In this document: in pieces, positions 9,320-17,844 of the stretch
Numbering within the stretch: position 1 is the first letter of the stretch
Layout: the number at the start of each line of letters is the position of its first letter
From: Dehalococcoidia bacterium
GTDB taxonomy: Bacteria > Chloroflexota > Dehalococcoidia > Lucifugimonadales > Lucifugimonadaceae
Direction of reading: 5' to 3'
NCBI GenBank assembly: GCA_028285005.1
Contig: JANQQP010000037.1
Coordinates: 124,001-188,000, forward strand
DNA: 64,000 bases
Program-made: the position numbers and the translations under genes
Notes under the pieces: generated by a model
What the model was told of the DNA's origin: nothing
Database searches by the model: none
The model's input: only the letters and a program-made list of their open reading frames with translations

Positions 9320-10264
9320 TCAGTTCGGCGCCGCAGAATTGCCGAACAGCTCCAGTAGCCGACGATAGTCAGGCACGTTCAGTGACTCCGCCTCCAGCGA
9401 CCGCACATTAGCTTCAAGGTGCTCGACGTTCGCAGTTCCTGTGATCACCGTCGAGATGCCACTGTGCATGGCGGCGAAACGGTAGCCGGCGTCGATCACC
9501 GAATTCACGTCGTCGTGAACCAGCCAGCCGAACGGGTCGTTTTCATCGAGTGAACTCACATCCACACTGCCATCTCTACGCCACTGGTCAAAAAGCGCCT
9601 TTCTCTCGTCATCGCGAGTGAGCGTCTGGCGGACCGGCGCCATGTTCATGATCCCTACGCCGTGTTTCTCAGCCAGCGGCAGCACCTCTTTCGCAGCCCA
9701 CTGATTCAGGATGCCGTATTTCAGCATGATCACGTCCCAGTCGTTGGGGTGATCCGTGACCCCTTTCAGCGGAATCGTCGCCTTCGGGTCCTTCGTCATC
9801 ATCTCGGTGAAACCGATTAGTCGGATCTTTCCGGCGTCTCGTAGCCGCTTCATCTCCGGCATGAACCGGTCGACGACCGGGTCGTAATCTCCGGGCAGGA
9901 TGCCGTGGAACTGCATGATGTCGATCACATCGGTCTTCAGTAGCCGCAGACTGTTCTCGACACTCCTGGTCAGCGCGCCAGCTTCGGCGAACTCGTCTCC
10001 TCGCCGGTACGGCCACTTCGTGGCAAGCAGATATCTGTCCCTGGGCACTCCTTCAAGCGCCATGCCGAGCAGCTCCTCGGAACGACCGTACAGCTCGGCC
10101 GTGTCGAACAGGTTGATGCCGTGGTCTAGCGCGACGTGCACGAGCCGCTTGCGTCCTGCGTCATCCACCCCAGTCTTCTGCCCAAACTGGCTTGCGCCGC
10201 CTGTCCCAAGACTGAGCAGCGAGACGTCGATTCCGGATCGACCGAGGACGCGGTAATGCATCAC
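9320..10264 (-). CDS. Aldo/keto reductase
   Basis: NADPH-dependent (alpha/beta)8 oxidoreductase of 314 residues. The catalytic tetrad is visible: Asp55, Tyr59 (DTAELYG), Lys83 (ATKWP) and His120 (MQFHG). The GFTEM segment around 176 and the C-terminal VITGTANVEHLEANV region match the cofactor-binding loop and helix of AKR proteins of the L-fucose/galactose dehydrogenase-like group. The gene converges with the phosphatase gene, leaving 3 nt between stops. Likely reduces or oxidises an aldehyde or sugar; the specific substrate is unknown. Confidence 0.86.
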   Translation of the reverse strand: MMHYRVLGRSGIDVSLLSLGTGGASQFGQKTGVDDAGRKRLVHVALDHGINLFDTAELYGRSEELLGMALEGVPRDRYLLATKWPYRRGDEFAEAGALTRSVENSLRLLKTDVIDIMQFHGILPGDYDPVVDRFMPEMKRLRDAGKIRLIGFTEMMTKDPKATIPLKGVTDHPNDWDVIMLKYGILNQWAAKEVLPLAEKHGVGIMNMAPVRQTLTRDDERKALFDQWRRDGSVDVSSLDENDPFGWLVHDDVNSVIDAGYRFAAMHSGISTVITGTANVEHLEANVRSLEAESLNVPDYRRLLELFGNSAAPN

Positions 10265-10361
10265 TTCTCCAGGATTGTTGATCTAGTTGATTGCAGCCGC
10301 CAAACGCGAGCAGACTGCTTCAGCACCTGCGCTGGGAGCGCTCAAGATCTTGCTACGCAGA

Positions 10362-11411
10362 CTAGTACTCGATGATCGCGCGGCCGAAGATCTCGCCGGA
10401 TTGCAGAGAGTTCGTCGCTTCGTTGATCTCGTCGAGCTTGTAGCGCTTCGTCACCAGTTGGTCCAGTGGGAACTTGCCTTCCTGGTGCCATCGAAGGTAC
10501 ATGTTGAAATCTTTGTCCGGGTAAGTTGCGCCGAGTGAGCCGCGGTACTGGCGCTGATGGAACATGAAGTGGCCGGGGTCAACCGTCATCTCTTTGCCCG
10601 GCATACCGACCAGGACCGCCATGCCGCCTACGTTGTCTGCGCCCGGGCCGCCACCTCGAACCGAAGGCAGGATCTGCTCGTTGGTAATGCGAAGGCCGAT
10701 CGCATCGAATGCGTAGTCGGCGCCGCCGCCTGTGATCTCGTGGATTGCCTCGACCGGGTCTGTATCGCTGGCGTTGACGGTGTGTGTTGCGCCGAACTTC
10801 CTGGCGAACTCCAGTTTTTCATCGTCGAGGTCGACTGCGATCACCGGATATGCGTTCAGCAGCACAGCCATTCGCAGCGCGGACAGGCCGACACCGCCGA
10901 CTCCGTAAACAGCTACCGATTCCTCAGGCCGTACCTTTGCAGTGTGAAGCACAGCGCCTGCGCCGGTGAGCACCGCGCAGCCCACGATGGAGCTGATGTC
11001 TTTGGGGTTATCGTCATCAATCTTGACGACGTAGCCGCCCCAGACGATCACGTCTTCGCCCCAGGTATACGTCGGGCCGTTAAGCGGCTGCTCCTGCCAG
11101 GTCGCTCCACCAGGTTCAGGCTGCCAGCGACCCCGAATTGGGTCACGCGGAACCCAGGTGACGATGGCCATGTCACCCTCTTTAAGGTGGGTGACATCTT
11201 TACCTACTGAAGTGACGACGCCCGTTCCTTCGTGTCCAAGCAGCGTTGGCGTCGGGGCCTCAGGGTTGTGCATCTGGTGCAGCTGCGAGTGGCACACGCC
11301 GCTGGAGAACATCTTCACCACAACCTGGTCCTCTTTCGGGTCGGGGATCTCAATCTCATCGACCGTTAAGGGCTTGCCGTGCTGGGTGTGGATAGCTGCT
11401 CTGCTCTTCAT
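10362..11411 (-). CDS. Zinc-dependent alcohol dehydrogenase lacking the structural-zinc lobe
   Basis: Medium-chain dehydrogenase of 349 residues. Catalytic zinc ligands are present: Cys40 (SGVCHSQ), His60 with Glu61 (GHEG) and Cys145 (VGCAVLTG), followed by the nucleotide motif GVGGVG at 170-175. The four-Cys structural zinc lobe usually found between residues about 90 and 115 is absent; in its place is a Trp/Pro-rich stretch with no Cys. The sequence resembles class III and NDMA-dependent ADHs in the GTGAGAVLHTAKV-type region. Probably oxidises a primary alcohol or an aldehyde adduct with NAD(P). An ATG start with RBS-like GAGGACGCC lies upstream. Confidence 0.86.
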   Translation of the reverse strand: MKSRAAIHTQHGKPLTVDEIEIPDPKEDQVVVKMFSSGVCHSQLHQMHNPEAPTPTLLGHEGTGVVTSVGKDVTHLKEGDMAIVTWVPRDPIRGRWQPEPGGATWQEQPLNGPTYTWGEDVIVWGGYVVKIDDDNPKDISSIVGCAVLTGAGAVLHTAKVRPEESVAVYGVGGVGLSALRMAVLLNAYPVIAVDLDDEKLEFARKFGATHTVNASDTDPVEAIHEITGGGADYAFDAIGLRITNEQILPSVRGGGPGADNVGGMAVLVGMPGKEMTVDPGHFMFHQRQYRGSLGATYPDKDFNMYLRWHQEGKFPLDQLVTKRYKLDEINEATNSLQSGEIFGRAIIEY

Positions 11412-11544
11412 GGCGTCCTCGGTGCTGGTGCGCGTGTTCAGCCCTGTGCGTAGCTTGAAATCGCCGTTGCAATGCGGCCGGGCAAGTCTAGCACCGTGAA
11501 GAGTAGGCGATGGAAGCTGCGCGGAACGGCAGGGTCCAAGCGTT

Positions 11545-12885
11545 CTAGCCAGCGATCAGGTCAGCGATGGAGATGTTGCAGGCTCCAAGTGCACCGAGCA
11601 CAGCCAGCGGGCTGACCGAACCGTCGGCGATACCTGCAAGCTGCTCGGCTCCGACCTCGTCGATGAGGCATTGTGCCTGTTCAGCTGAGATCGGCAAAGC
11701 TTCGAAAACCGCCGGGTCAATTGTGGTCGAACCGCCGGTGCTGTCTGGGATCACAATCCCGCCGCCGCTGGAACTGCCAGAGCCGTTCTCGCAAGCGGCC
11801 AGCGCAGCGTCGAAAGTGGAGTCGCCCGTCACAGAGATTCCAGCGGCGTGGTCTGCGATCAGAGAAGCGCTTACTCCGTTATCAGAGAGGCACACGAGGA
11901 GTTCGGAAGTGACCTCTGAGCCTCCGTTCATGCTGCCTGTAGGGTCTCCGACGGAGCCAGGATCGCTCGAAGAATCGATGAGGCTCTGCAGGTCGATGCC
12001 GCATTCGGCGAATGCGCCGATTAGAGCGGCAGCGCTCGAGAGATCAGGTGTAGCGTTGGGGTCATCCGAGATGGAAAGGATGCTGTCCAGTGTGTCTGTG
12101 TCAACGCGGCTGAAGATGCAGGAGTACTGCTCGGCGGAGATACCGGTTTCGGCAAACGTTGAATCATTGAGAACTCCGCACTCAATCAGCACCGGCATAA
12201 ACTCACCGACCGCTGAGGCATCGACACTGCCATCGGAGTCGAACATTGCTCCGAACTGCTGGAGTCCAGTGGGGCCGGCTCCGTCCACCGCACACTCAAG
12301 GGCGTCGATGCCGCCAACGTCTGCGATGCCAATGATCTCCTGGTCACTTGACTCGAGTGAGCGCCGTTCTTCGGCATTGAGGCAGAACAGTGCCTGCATC
12401 GTGCTAATAATTGTGTCCTGCTCAACCGCCTGACCAGAGAATAGAGTTGCAAAATCGATACCATCGGTGTGCGTCGCGACGCATGCAGATGTAGAAGCAG
12501 TGAGCCCGCCTGCCTCGAGTTCGAGTTGACCGATTACGATCTTCTGCATTGTGTCGTTGCTCATACATGCGGCCATCACTCTCAACTCAACGTCGGTGAG
12601 ATCTGGCACCAGATCTTCGTCTAGCGACACGAAATCAGTTAAGACATCGACGCCGCCAATGGCACTGGCGGCACAGTCAACTTCTGCTGCGGGGAGCGCG
12701 GCCAGGAAACCTGCCGGATCGGTCTGTGGATCGATCTTGATGGTTTCGACTGGCACTGGAGTCGGCGTCGCTGTCGGCTGCGGAGTTGCAGTCGGATCTG
12801 CAGCCTGGGCCGAACAGGCAGCCACGACTGTCAGCGAGAACAGCGCGAATAGGACGATTGCCAGTCGATTCTTCTTGAGTGCCAT
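11545..12885 (-). CDS. Large lipoprotein with repeated Cys-containing modules
   Basis: Unknown protein of 446 residues if begun at the ATG at 12885, which places a Lys/Arg n-region, hydrophobic core and lipobox (V21-A-A-C24) correctly; ATGs at 12903 and 12954 are alternatives. A Thr/Pro linker (about 30-45) follows, typical of Chloroflexota lipoproteins. The rest is a chain of degenerate units of roughly 40-60 residues, each with one Cys in a pattern like SAEQxxCLxxxxG followed by Leu-rich and Asp-rich turns (for example near CIFSRVDTD, CLSDNGVSA and CLIDEVGAE). A Gly/Ser stretch interrupts them near residue 395. Surface-exposed; binding or structural role is a guess. Confidence 0.72.
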   Translation of the reverse strand: MALKKNRLAIVLFALFSLTVVAACSAQAADPTATPQPTATPTPVPVETIKIDPQTDPAGFLAALPAAEVDCAASAIGGVDVLTDFVSLDEDLVPDLTDVELRVMAACMSNDTMQKIVIGQLELEAGGLTASTSACVATHTDGIDFATLFSGQAVEQDTIISTMQALFCLNAEERRSLESSDQEIIGIADVGGIDALECAVDGAGPTGLQQFGAMFDSDGSVDASAVGEFMPVLIECGVLNDSTFAETGISAEQYSCIFSRVDTDTLDSILSISDDPNATPDLSSAAALIGAFAECGIDLQSLIDSSSDPGSVGDPTGSMNGGSEVTSELLVCLSDNGVSASLIADHAAGISVTGDSTFDAALAACENGSGSSSGGGIVIPDSTGGSTTIDPAVFEALPISAEQAQCLIDEVGAEQLAGIADGSVSPLAVLGALGACNISIADLIAG

Positions 12886-13045
12886 CTTGAGTATCGGCTC
12901 CATGCCAGTAGTAGCGGAACCCGCGCCTTCCCGAGTGCGGAAAAAGACCGCCATACCAAGATACCTTCGGGCCCGTTACCCGAGCATAGGTAATTCGGCA
13001 CAGGCCTTGATGACGTGATGCGGTGGCCTCAACTGGTGGCTGACA

Positions 13046-14281
13046 CTACTTATCGAGGCCGAGAAGGTGCCTTCTGAGCAGGCTTAGAGCATGAAGCGCT
13101 GCCCTCTGCCGATCAGGCCGGCCGCTGCCGGCGCTTCGTACGTGCCTCACCTCTTCACCGTCCGAGGTCGACAGCGCAACGTAGGTTTCGCCTCGACCCA
13201 GGTTCTCGGTCCGCTGGTCGCCTTCTGCGAACGCGTGCACGGCGATGCCGATGTCGGTATCGGCGAGTGAACGTATCGCCCTCGAAAGTGCCTTCGCCCG
13301 CGATTCACCGTCTGCAAACGGCGGCTTCTCGCCGCCCGAGACGGCCAGTCTGTCGAGTGCCGTGTTCGAGTTCAGGACCACGCCCTCTGCGAATAGCGGT
13401 CCTGCCGCATCCCTGACAGCATCGGCAACAGCGCCGCCGCTCAGATCTTCGCAAGTGGCGATTGACTTGCCCTGTTCTGTCAGGAGTCCGCCGGTGATGC
13501 TGGCCATAGTTTCGTCGTCAGTTGCGAAAACGTGGTCACCAAGCAGGGCCCGCACGTCGCTCTCGACCGGGTCGATCAGCTTCGAGGCTTCGTCTTTCGT
13601 GTTTGCCAGAGCCGTGATGCGCACATCTACCTGCCCTGGATGAGCCAGCACGCCGACAGTCGGATTCTGCGAATCTGCGATCAGCTTACCGATGCGGTCG
13701 TCTACTGCACTCTCTCCAATGTCGGCGACCTTCAGCACCCGGTAGTGGATGGTCTGGGTCAGGCCGAACTTCTTGCGCAGGTAGGGCAGCACCTCATTGT
13801 CGAATAGCCACTTCATCTCGAACGGAACGCCGGGCAAGCTGATCACCACACCACGAGCATCTTCGACCATGAACGCAGGAGCGGTTCCGTTCGGGTTCTT
13901 AACTACGATCGCTCCCTCAGGGACCATGGCCTGGCGTTCGTTGTTCTTGGTCAGGATGAAGCCACGCTTCTGAAACCTCTCGCGCAACTCTTCGAGCGAC
14001 GGCTGGTGAACGACCACTTCTCGTCCGGTCACCTTCGCCACAGCCTCGCGGGTCAGGTCGTCCTGGGTCGGTCCGATACCGCCGCCGGTGATCACTACAT
14101 CGGCACGCTCTAGCGCCGAGTCGAGTATCCCCGTCATGCGCCCGAAGTTGTCTCCAACCGTCGTCTTGTAGAAGAGATTGACGCCGTTTTCGGCGAGGCG
14201 CTGGGCCATCCACGAAGCGTTGGTATCGACGATCTGACCAAGAAGCAGCTCGGAGCCGATAGAGATGATTTCTGCGTTCAT
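13046..14281 (-). CDS. cinA: CinA-like protein with degenerate amidohydrolase domain
   Basis: Competence/damage-inducible protein CinA, 411 residues from ATG 14281 (MNAEIISIGSELL is the family N-terminus; the open frame extends further upstream but without homology). Residues 1-165 form the MoCF/MoeA-like domain, with GGGIGPTQDD at 66-75, linked in the family to ADP-ribose pyrophosphatase activity. The C-terminal domain (about 255-411) corresponds to nicotinamide-nucleotide amidohydrolase, but the family motif AESCTGG reads as CEDLSGG here and later motifs are also eroded, so amidase activity is doubtful. It is divergent from an SOS-box promoter region, fitting the DNA-damage link known for cinA. 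Confidence 0.85.
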   Translation of the reverse strand: MNAEIISIGSELLLGQIVDTNASWMAQRLAENGVNLFYKTTVGDNFGRMTGILDSALERADVVITGGGIGPTQDDLTREAVAKVTGREVVVHQPSLEELRERFQKRGFILTKNNERQAMVPEGAIVVKNPNGTAPAFMVEDARGVVISLPGVPFEMKWLFDNEVLPYLRKKFGLTQTIHYRVLKVADIGESAVDDRIGKLIADSQNPTVGVLAHPGQVDVRITALANTKDEASKLIDPVESDVRALLGDHVFATDDETMASITGGLLTEQGKSIATCEDLSGGAVADAVRDAAGPLFAEGVVLNSNTALDRLAVSGGEKPPFADGESRAKALSRAIRSLADTDIGIAVHAFAEGDQRTENLGRGETYVALSTSDGEEVRHVRSAGSGRPDRQRAALHALSLLRRHLLGLDK

Positions 14282-14406
14282 TGTGTTCCTGATTGGTGCC
14301 GGCATGACGGTATGGCCGCGGGCTCCAACGGCCCGCCACGGCAGACGGTAAGTGCGGGCTCGATGCCGGTCAAGGAGAGCATCCGCGAATTGGTCTGAAA
14401 AGGGTC

Positions 14407-14435
14407 TTGACTTTTTAGAACAAGTGTTCAATATT
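14407..14435 (+). promoter_or_regulatory. Predicted sigma70-type promoter of the SOS operon
   Basis: TTGACT (14407-14412) and AATATT (14430-14435) are separated by exactly 17 nt, a good match to a housekeeping promoter. The spacer contains a LexA-type palindrome and another palindrome lies just downstream, so a bound repressor would cover the whole promoter. It points toward the 203-residue unknown gene at 14508. Confidence 0.65.
14418..14429. promoter_or_regulatory. LexA/SOS box 1 (GAAC-N4-GTTC)
   Basis: GAACAAGTGTTC is an inverted repeat (arms GAACA/TGTTC, 2-nt centre) that fits the Gram-positive-type LexA box GAAC-N4-GTTC. It lies in the -35/-10 spacer of the predicted promoter, an ideal position for repression. 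Confidence 0.7.
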
Positions 14436-14436
14436 A

Positions 14437-14448
14437 GAACGCCCGTTC
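14437..14448. promoter_or_regulatory. LexA/SOS box 2 (GAAC-N4-GTTC)
   Basis: GAACGCCCGTTC has arms AGAACG/CGTTCT when extended by one base on each side. It is the second GAAC-N4-GTTC box, 19 nt (about two helical turns) after the first, around the expected transcription start. Two spaced boxes make a chance match unlikely. Confidence 0.68.
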
Positions 14449-14507
14449 TGGTGAGTGAAGTGCAGGTGGCGTGTCGAAACGGCACGGGGTGGCAAGGAGA
14501 AGTGCAG

Positions 14508-15119
14508 ATGGTTATGACGCTAGAAAGGCCGGACGCCGCAGTTGCTGTTGAGACCAGGGAACTGCCCGGCGCGACTGCTGCCGGTCAGGCAATCACAACC
14601 GCATTGATAAGCCGCGCGCAGGCGACCTTCACTGTGCAGACCGATTCCATCCCGGCGATCACCGGCTTTGCGACGCCGCTGAGACTGTTTTTGTTGATGG
14701 CTGGCAAGGCGTCCGGTGGAGTTTCTGCGGCTATTGCGCCGCACTTCTCCGAGGAGACCTATCCCGCATTGCTCGACCTGGTTGGCCGGCTCGATGGCTC
14801 GGGGGCTTCCGATCTCTGGCGTCCTGATGGATCGCGGACGGTGGCGCTGGGTGATGCGAAGCAGATGTTCATCAGCGCCGATATGCCTGTTGTCGAGCGT
14901 TCGATGAGCCCGGACCGGCTGGTAGAGCTGGTTGCGGCACACAGGATTCCGGGTGACTGGTATCGATCGAGAGTGGCCGCGAGGCTGACCAAGGTGTCGC
15001 CGGTACGGGTCTTCTACGGGATGCCCGGGCGCGAAGGCTCGGCGTTCGAGCAGGCTGATGCCGAGGCGATGGCTGAAGAGGCGATGACGGGCGAGTGCAG
15101 GCGTTTCGCCCTTACGTGA
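14508..15119 (+). CDS. Unknown protein under SOS-box control
   Basis: 203-residue protein that I cannot place in a family. The start is ATG 14508, supported by AAGGAG at 14494-14499 with an 8-nt spacer; the longer frame upstream would run through the promoter. The sequence is Ala-rich and mostly helical by composition, lacks Cys clusters and membrane segments, and has a short acidic/Ala-rich C-terminus (about 185-195) before GECRRFALT. The two LexA-type boxes upstream imply DNA-damage induction. A Cys4-HTH gene follows at 73 nt on the same strand. A role in repair, mutagenesis or cell-cycle delay is possible but not shown by sequence. Confidence 0.72.
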   Translation: MVMTLERPDAAVAVETRELPGATAAGQAITTALISRAQATFTVQTDSIPAITGFATPLRLFLLMAGKASGGVSAAIAPHFSEETYPALLDLVGRLDGSGASDLWRPDGSRTVALGDAKQMFISADMPVVERSMSPDRLVELVAAHRIPGDWYRSRVAARLTKVSPVRVFYGMPGREGSAFEQADAEAMAEEAMTGECRRFALT

Positions 15120-15191
15120 TTCGCCTGTGATCCAGATGACAGATTTCAAACGAGGCGGTTCTCTGGCCGTCCGAGGTTTTGGAGTATTGCG

Positions 15192-15593
15192 ATGACGATG
15201 ACATTCCAACCTGTACGGTCCGACACACTTCCCGAAAACACGCGCTATGCCGATGACGGCTGCGAGATGTCGAATTCCTGTCTGAAGTGCCCGTTGAGTG
15301 TCTGCAAGTACGATGACCCGGGTTGGACCAAACGCGAAGACCGAGGGCAGCGGGACGATGAGATCTTCCGGCTGCGAAAGGCCGGACTGCCTGTGCCGGA
15401 ACTTGCTCGCCAGTTCAAGGTCAGCACACGCACCGTTCACCGCATAGTGCAGCGTGGCGGCGCATCTCCGTCCAGGTCGGTTGAGACCGACAGCGGTCCG
15501 GTGCTCTCTCTTAAGGAGCTTGCCAGCCGCCATGTGATTCGTCGCCGAGGCTCTTTGCCGTCCCTGATGTTCGGTATGAAGAGATCGGCCTGA
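15192..15593 (+). CDS. Small Cys4 plus helix-turn-helix DNA-binding protein
   Basis: 133-residue protein with two visible parts. Residues 24-41 hold four cysteines, CxxxxxCxxCxxxxC (Cys24, 30, 33, 38), likely a metal site (Zn or Fe-S). Residues about 57-86 form a helix-turn-helix of resolvase/sigma-like type: EIFRLRKAGLPVPELARQFK then VSTRTVHRIVQ. The basic C-terminus ends in RRRGSLPSLM-like residues. ATG start preceded by GGAG at 15181-15184, 7-nt spacer. As second gene after the SOS promoter it could be damage-induced and may regulate or recruit to DNA. The Cys motif next to an HTH suggests redox or metal sensing, which is inference. Confidence 0.75.
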   Translation: MTMTFQPVRSDTLPENTRYADDGCEMSNSCLKCPLSVCKYDDPGWTKREDRGQRDDEIFRLRKAGLPVPELARQFKVSTRTVHRIVQRGGASPSRSVETDSGPVLSLKELASRHVIRRRGSLPSLMFGMKRSA

Positions 15594-15802
15594 GTCGGGC
15601 CACTGCGTTTTCAGTCCTAGCCGTCGCTTGAGTCTGATCGGCTACCTGGCCTTAGCCGCACTACTGATGATGCGTCCCTTCAGGCTGGTACTGCGTATGA
15701 TTCTTGGCGGCACGTGCGCCTTTCAGTCTTCGAGGCGTTCGCGTCTTCCAAGTCATCCTGAGCCTGACACCGCGCAACGCGGCATCACCGAGAACGCACT
15801 AA

Positions 15803-17089
15803 ATGTCATCAAGCGACTCTAACGAGCCAACAGGCCCGATCGGCGAACTTCGGCCGCAGTTGAGGGCTGTCGAGGCCCAGCGAGTCGAAAGGGACGGTCG
15901 CGGCTTCTTTGTCATCAAGGACCCGCGTCGCATGGCTGATAAGGCCTTGTTGGTCCGTCAGGAGTTGGGGGCATTTCTTGCGTTGGCGGATGGTTCCAGA
16001 ACGGTCGAAGAGATCATCGAAACCGTCAGGGCTAATGGTGAGACCAATGTCACTGATGAGTCCGTAGAGGACCTGTTCAAGCAGCTCGATACCGTGTTTC
16101 TCCTCGAAGGCCCCAGGTATGAGGCTGAAGTTGTCCGTTCGCTAGAGAAGTACCGGAACGCGGACTTCCGGATTCCGGCTCTGGAAGGTCAGGCCTATCC
16201 CGAAGATCCTGACGACCTGCTCGACCTCCTCGAGGGCTTTGCGCCGGACATCTCAGACGAGCAGGAGCCGTCCGGTCGTGATCTGAAGGCGATTGTCACT
16301 CCGCATATCGACTACCAGCGCGGCGGTGACTCATACGCGGAACTGTGGCGCCGCGCCGCTCCTGATCTGCAGGATGTAGAGCTGGCGGTCGTCTTCGGCA
16401 CCGATCACAACGGCGCCGGCCCGCGCCTGACACTCACGAGGCAGAGCTATGCCACTCCGTGGAACATTCTGCCTACCGATATAGACCTGGTTGGCAAGCT
16501 GGCCCGAGTCCTTGGAAACGACCGATCAGTCGAAGATCACCCGTTCGGCGACGAGTTCAATCACATCAGCGAGCATTCGATCGAGCTGGCTTCGATCTGG
16601 TTGAACTGGGCGATTGGCGACAGCGCGACGAAAATGCTGCCGATACTCTGCGGATCACTCGGGGATTATGTGCAAGAAGACGGAACGCTACGTGATGCCT
16701 CACCGGACGATCATCCCCAGATCGCAGACGCCATTGGACTGCTGCAGCAGGTAGCCATGCACCGCAAAACGGTGTTCGTCGCTGCGGCCGACCTGTCGCA
16801 TGTGGGGCCGGCATTCGGGGATGAAGAGGAGTCGGACGACATCATCCGCAGCGAGATTGAGGCGCACGACTCTGAGCTGATGTCCGCTGTCATCAAGGGC
16901 GACCGCGCTACATTCCTGGAAGTGGCGCGCAGAGAAGACGACTACAGTCGAGTGTGCGGCCTCGCGCCTCTCTACATGTCGTTATGGGCGTCAGGGGTGA
17001 CCAGTGGCGAGTGGATGGGCTACCAGCAATGCACGGCAGACGCGTCCGGCGCGTCGTTCGTTTCGATCGCCGGGGCGCTTCTCTACTAA
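15803..17089 (+). CDS. amrB: MEMO1 family protein (AmmeMemoRadiSam system protein B)
   Basis: 428 residues. The C-terminal part (about 155-428) is the MEMO fold related to class III extradiol dioxygenases: TPHIDYQRGG near 165, FGTDHNG near 200, EHSIELASIWL near 255 and AADLSHVGP near 330 carry the conserved His and Asp residues. The N-terminal part (about 25-115) resembles a small winged-helix or PqqD-like domain with DGSRTVEEI, often fused in bacterial members. In bacteria MEMO is usually encoded with an AMMECR1 protein and a radical SAM enzyme; neither is adjacent here. The biochemical role is not established. Confidence 0.85.
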   Translation: MSSSDSNEPTGPIGELRPQLRAVEAQRVERDGRGFFVIKDPRRMADKALLVRQELGAFLALADGSRTVEEIIETVRANGETNVTDESVEDLFKQLDTVFLLEGPRYEAEVVRSLEKYRNADFRIPALEGQAYPEDPDDLLDLLEGFAPDISDEQEPSGRDLKAIVTPHIDYQRGGDSYAELWRRAAPDLQDVELAVVFGTDHNGAGPRLTLTRQSYATPWNILPTDIDLVGKLARVLGNDRSVEDHPFGDEFNHISEHSIELASIWLNWAIGDSATKMLPILCGSLGDYVQEDGTLRDASPDDHPQIADAIGLLQQVAMHRKTVFVAAADLSHVGPAFGDEEESDDIIRSEIEAHDSELMSAVIKGDRATFLEVARREDDYSRVCGLAPLYMSLWASGVTSGEWMGYQQCTADASGASFVSIAGALLY

Positions 17090-17109
17090 ATCGACGTCTC
17101 CCAGTGCGG

Positions 17110-17802
17110 TCAGAGAACGTCGGCCGCGTCCTCAGTGGCGCCAACACTCACCGACTGGCCGGTGAGCAGGTAGATCGCTCGCTCAGCGATGTTCGTCGCG
17201 CGGTCCGCCACTCGCTCGATGTTGTGAGCTGCCCATAGCAGATACGTCGCCCGCTCGATGTTGTTCGAGTCCTGCTTCATCAGGGCGATCAGATCGGTCT
17301 GGACCGTGTTGTAGAGAACATCAACCTCATCGTCCATGGGACCGATCTGGGTTGCGATCTGGTTAGCGTTAGTCCTGTCCCGCTCTACGAACGCATCCAG
17401 GCTGCGCTTGAGCATCGATAGAGCGATGTCCGTCATGCGAGGGATATCAATCAGCTCTTTGAGCGGAGGCTCGTGCCCCATGAGGAGGCTGATCTTGGCG
17501 ATGCCCTCTGCGTAGTCGCCAATGCGCTCAAGCTCACTGGCTACGAACAGCGCCACCATGATCCGGCGGAGATCGGTGGCTACCGGTGCCTCCTTGCGCA
17601 GAAGGGAGATAGCCGCTTCCTCGATCTCCTGCTCCTTGGCATCGATGCGGTCATCTTCCTCGATGATCGTCTGAGACCTCTCCAGGTCACGTTCCGACAA
17701 GGCCCGGATTGCATTGACGACGGCGGCCTCGACCATCCCGCCCATAAGGATGATCTCTGCCTCTAGCTGGCTCAGGTCTCTGTCAAAGTCTGCTCTGGCC
17801 AT
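17110..17802 (-). CDS. phoU: Phosphate-specific transport regulator PhoU
   Basis: 230 residues, all-helical, with the two repeated three-helix PhoU units: ExExxxMGxxxxxA near 15-25 and a second copy with the DxxDxxxN(x)TxxxL segment near 135-150. PhoU joins the PstSCAB transporter to the PhoR kinase and represses the Pho regulon when phosphate is plentiful. It lies 42 nt downstream of pstB on the same strand. The permease and binding-protein genes are not adjacent, which is unusual. Confidence 0.93.
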   Translation of the reverse strand: MARADFDRDLSQLEAEIILMGGMVEAAVVNAIRALSERDLERSQTIIEEDDRIDAKEQEIEEAAISLLRKEAPVATDLRRIMVALFVASELERIGDYAEGIAKISLLMGHEPPLKELIDIPRMTDIALSMLKRSLDAFVERDRTNANQIATQIGPMDDEVDVLYNTVQTDLIALMKQDSNNIERATYLLWAAHNIERVADRATNIAERAIYLLTGQSVSVGATEDAADVL

Positions 17803-17844
17803 GAATCTCTCTGACCTCCGTGCAAAAGTCCAAGGCGTATCCGG

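Noticed and set aside
15628-15822. 64-codon open frame before the MEMO gene
   Set aside because: Overlaps the MEMO start, no ribosome site, no recognisable domain; treated as chance.
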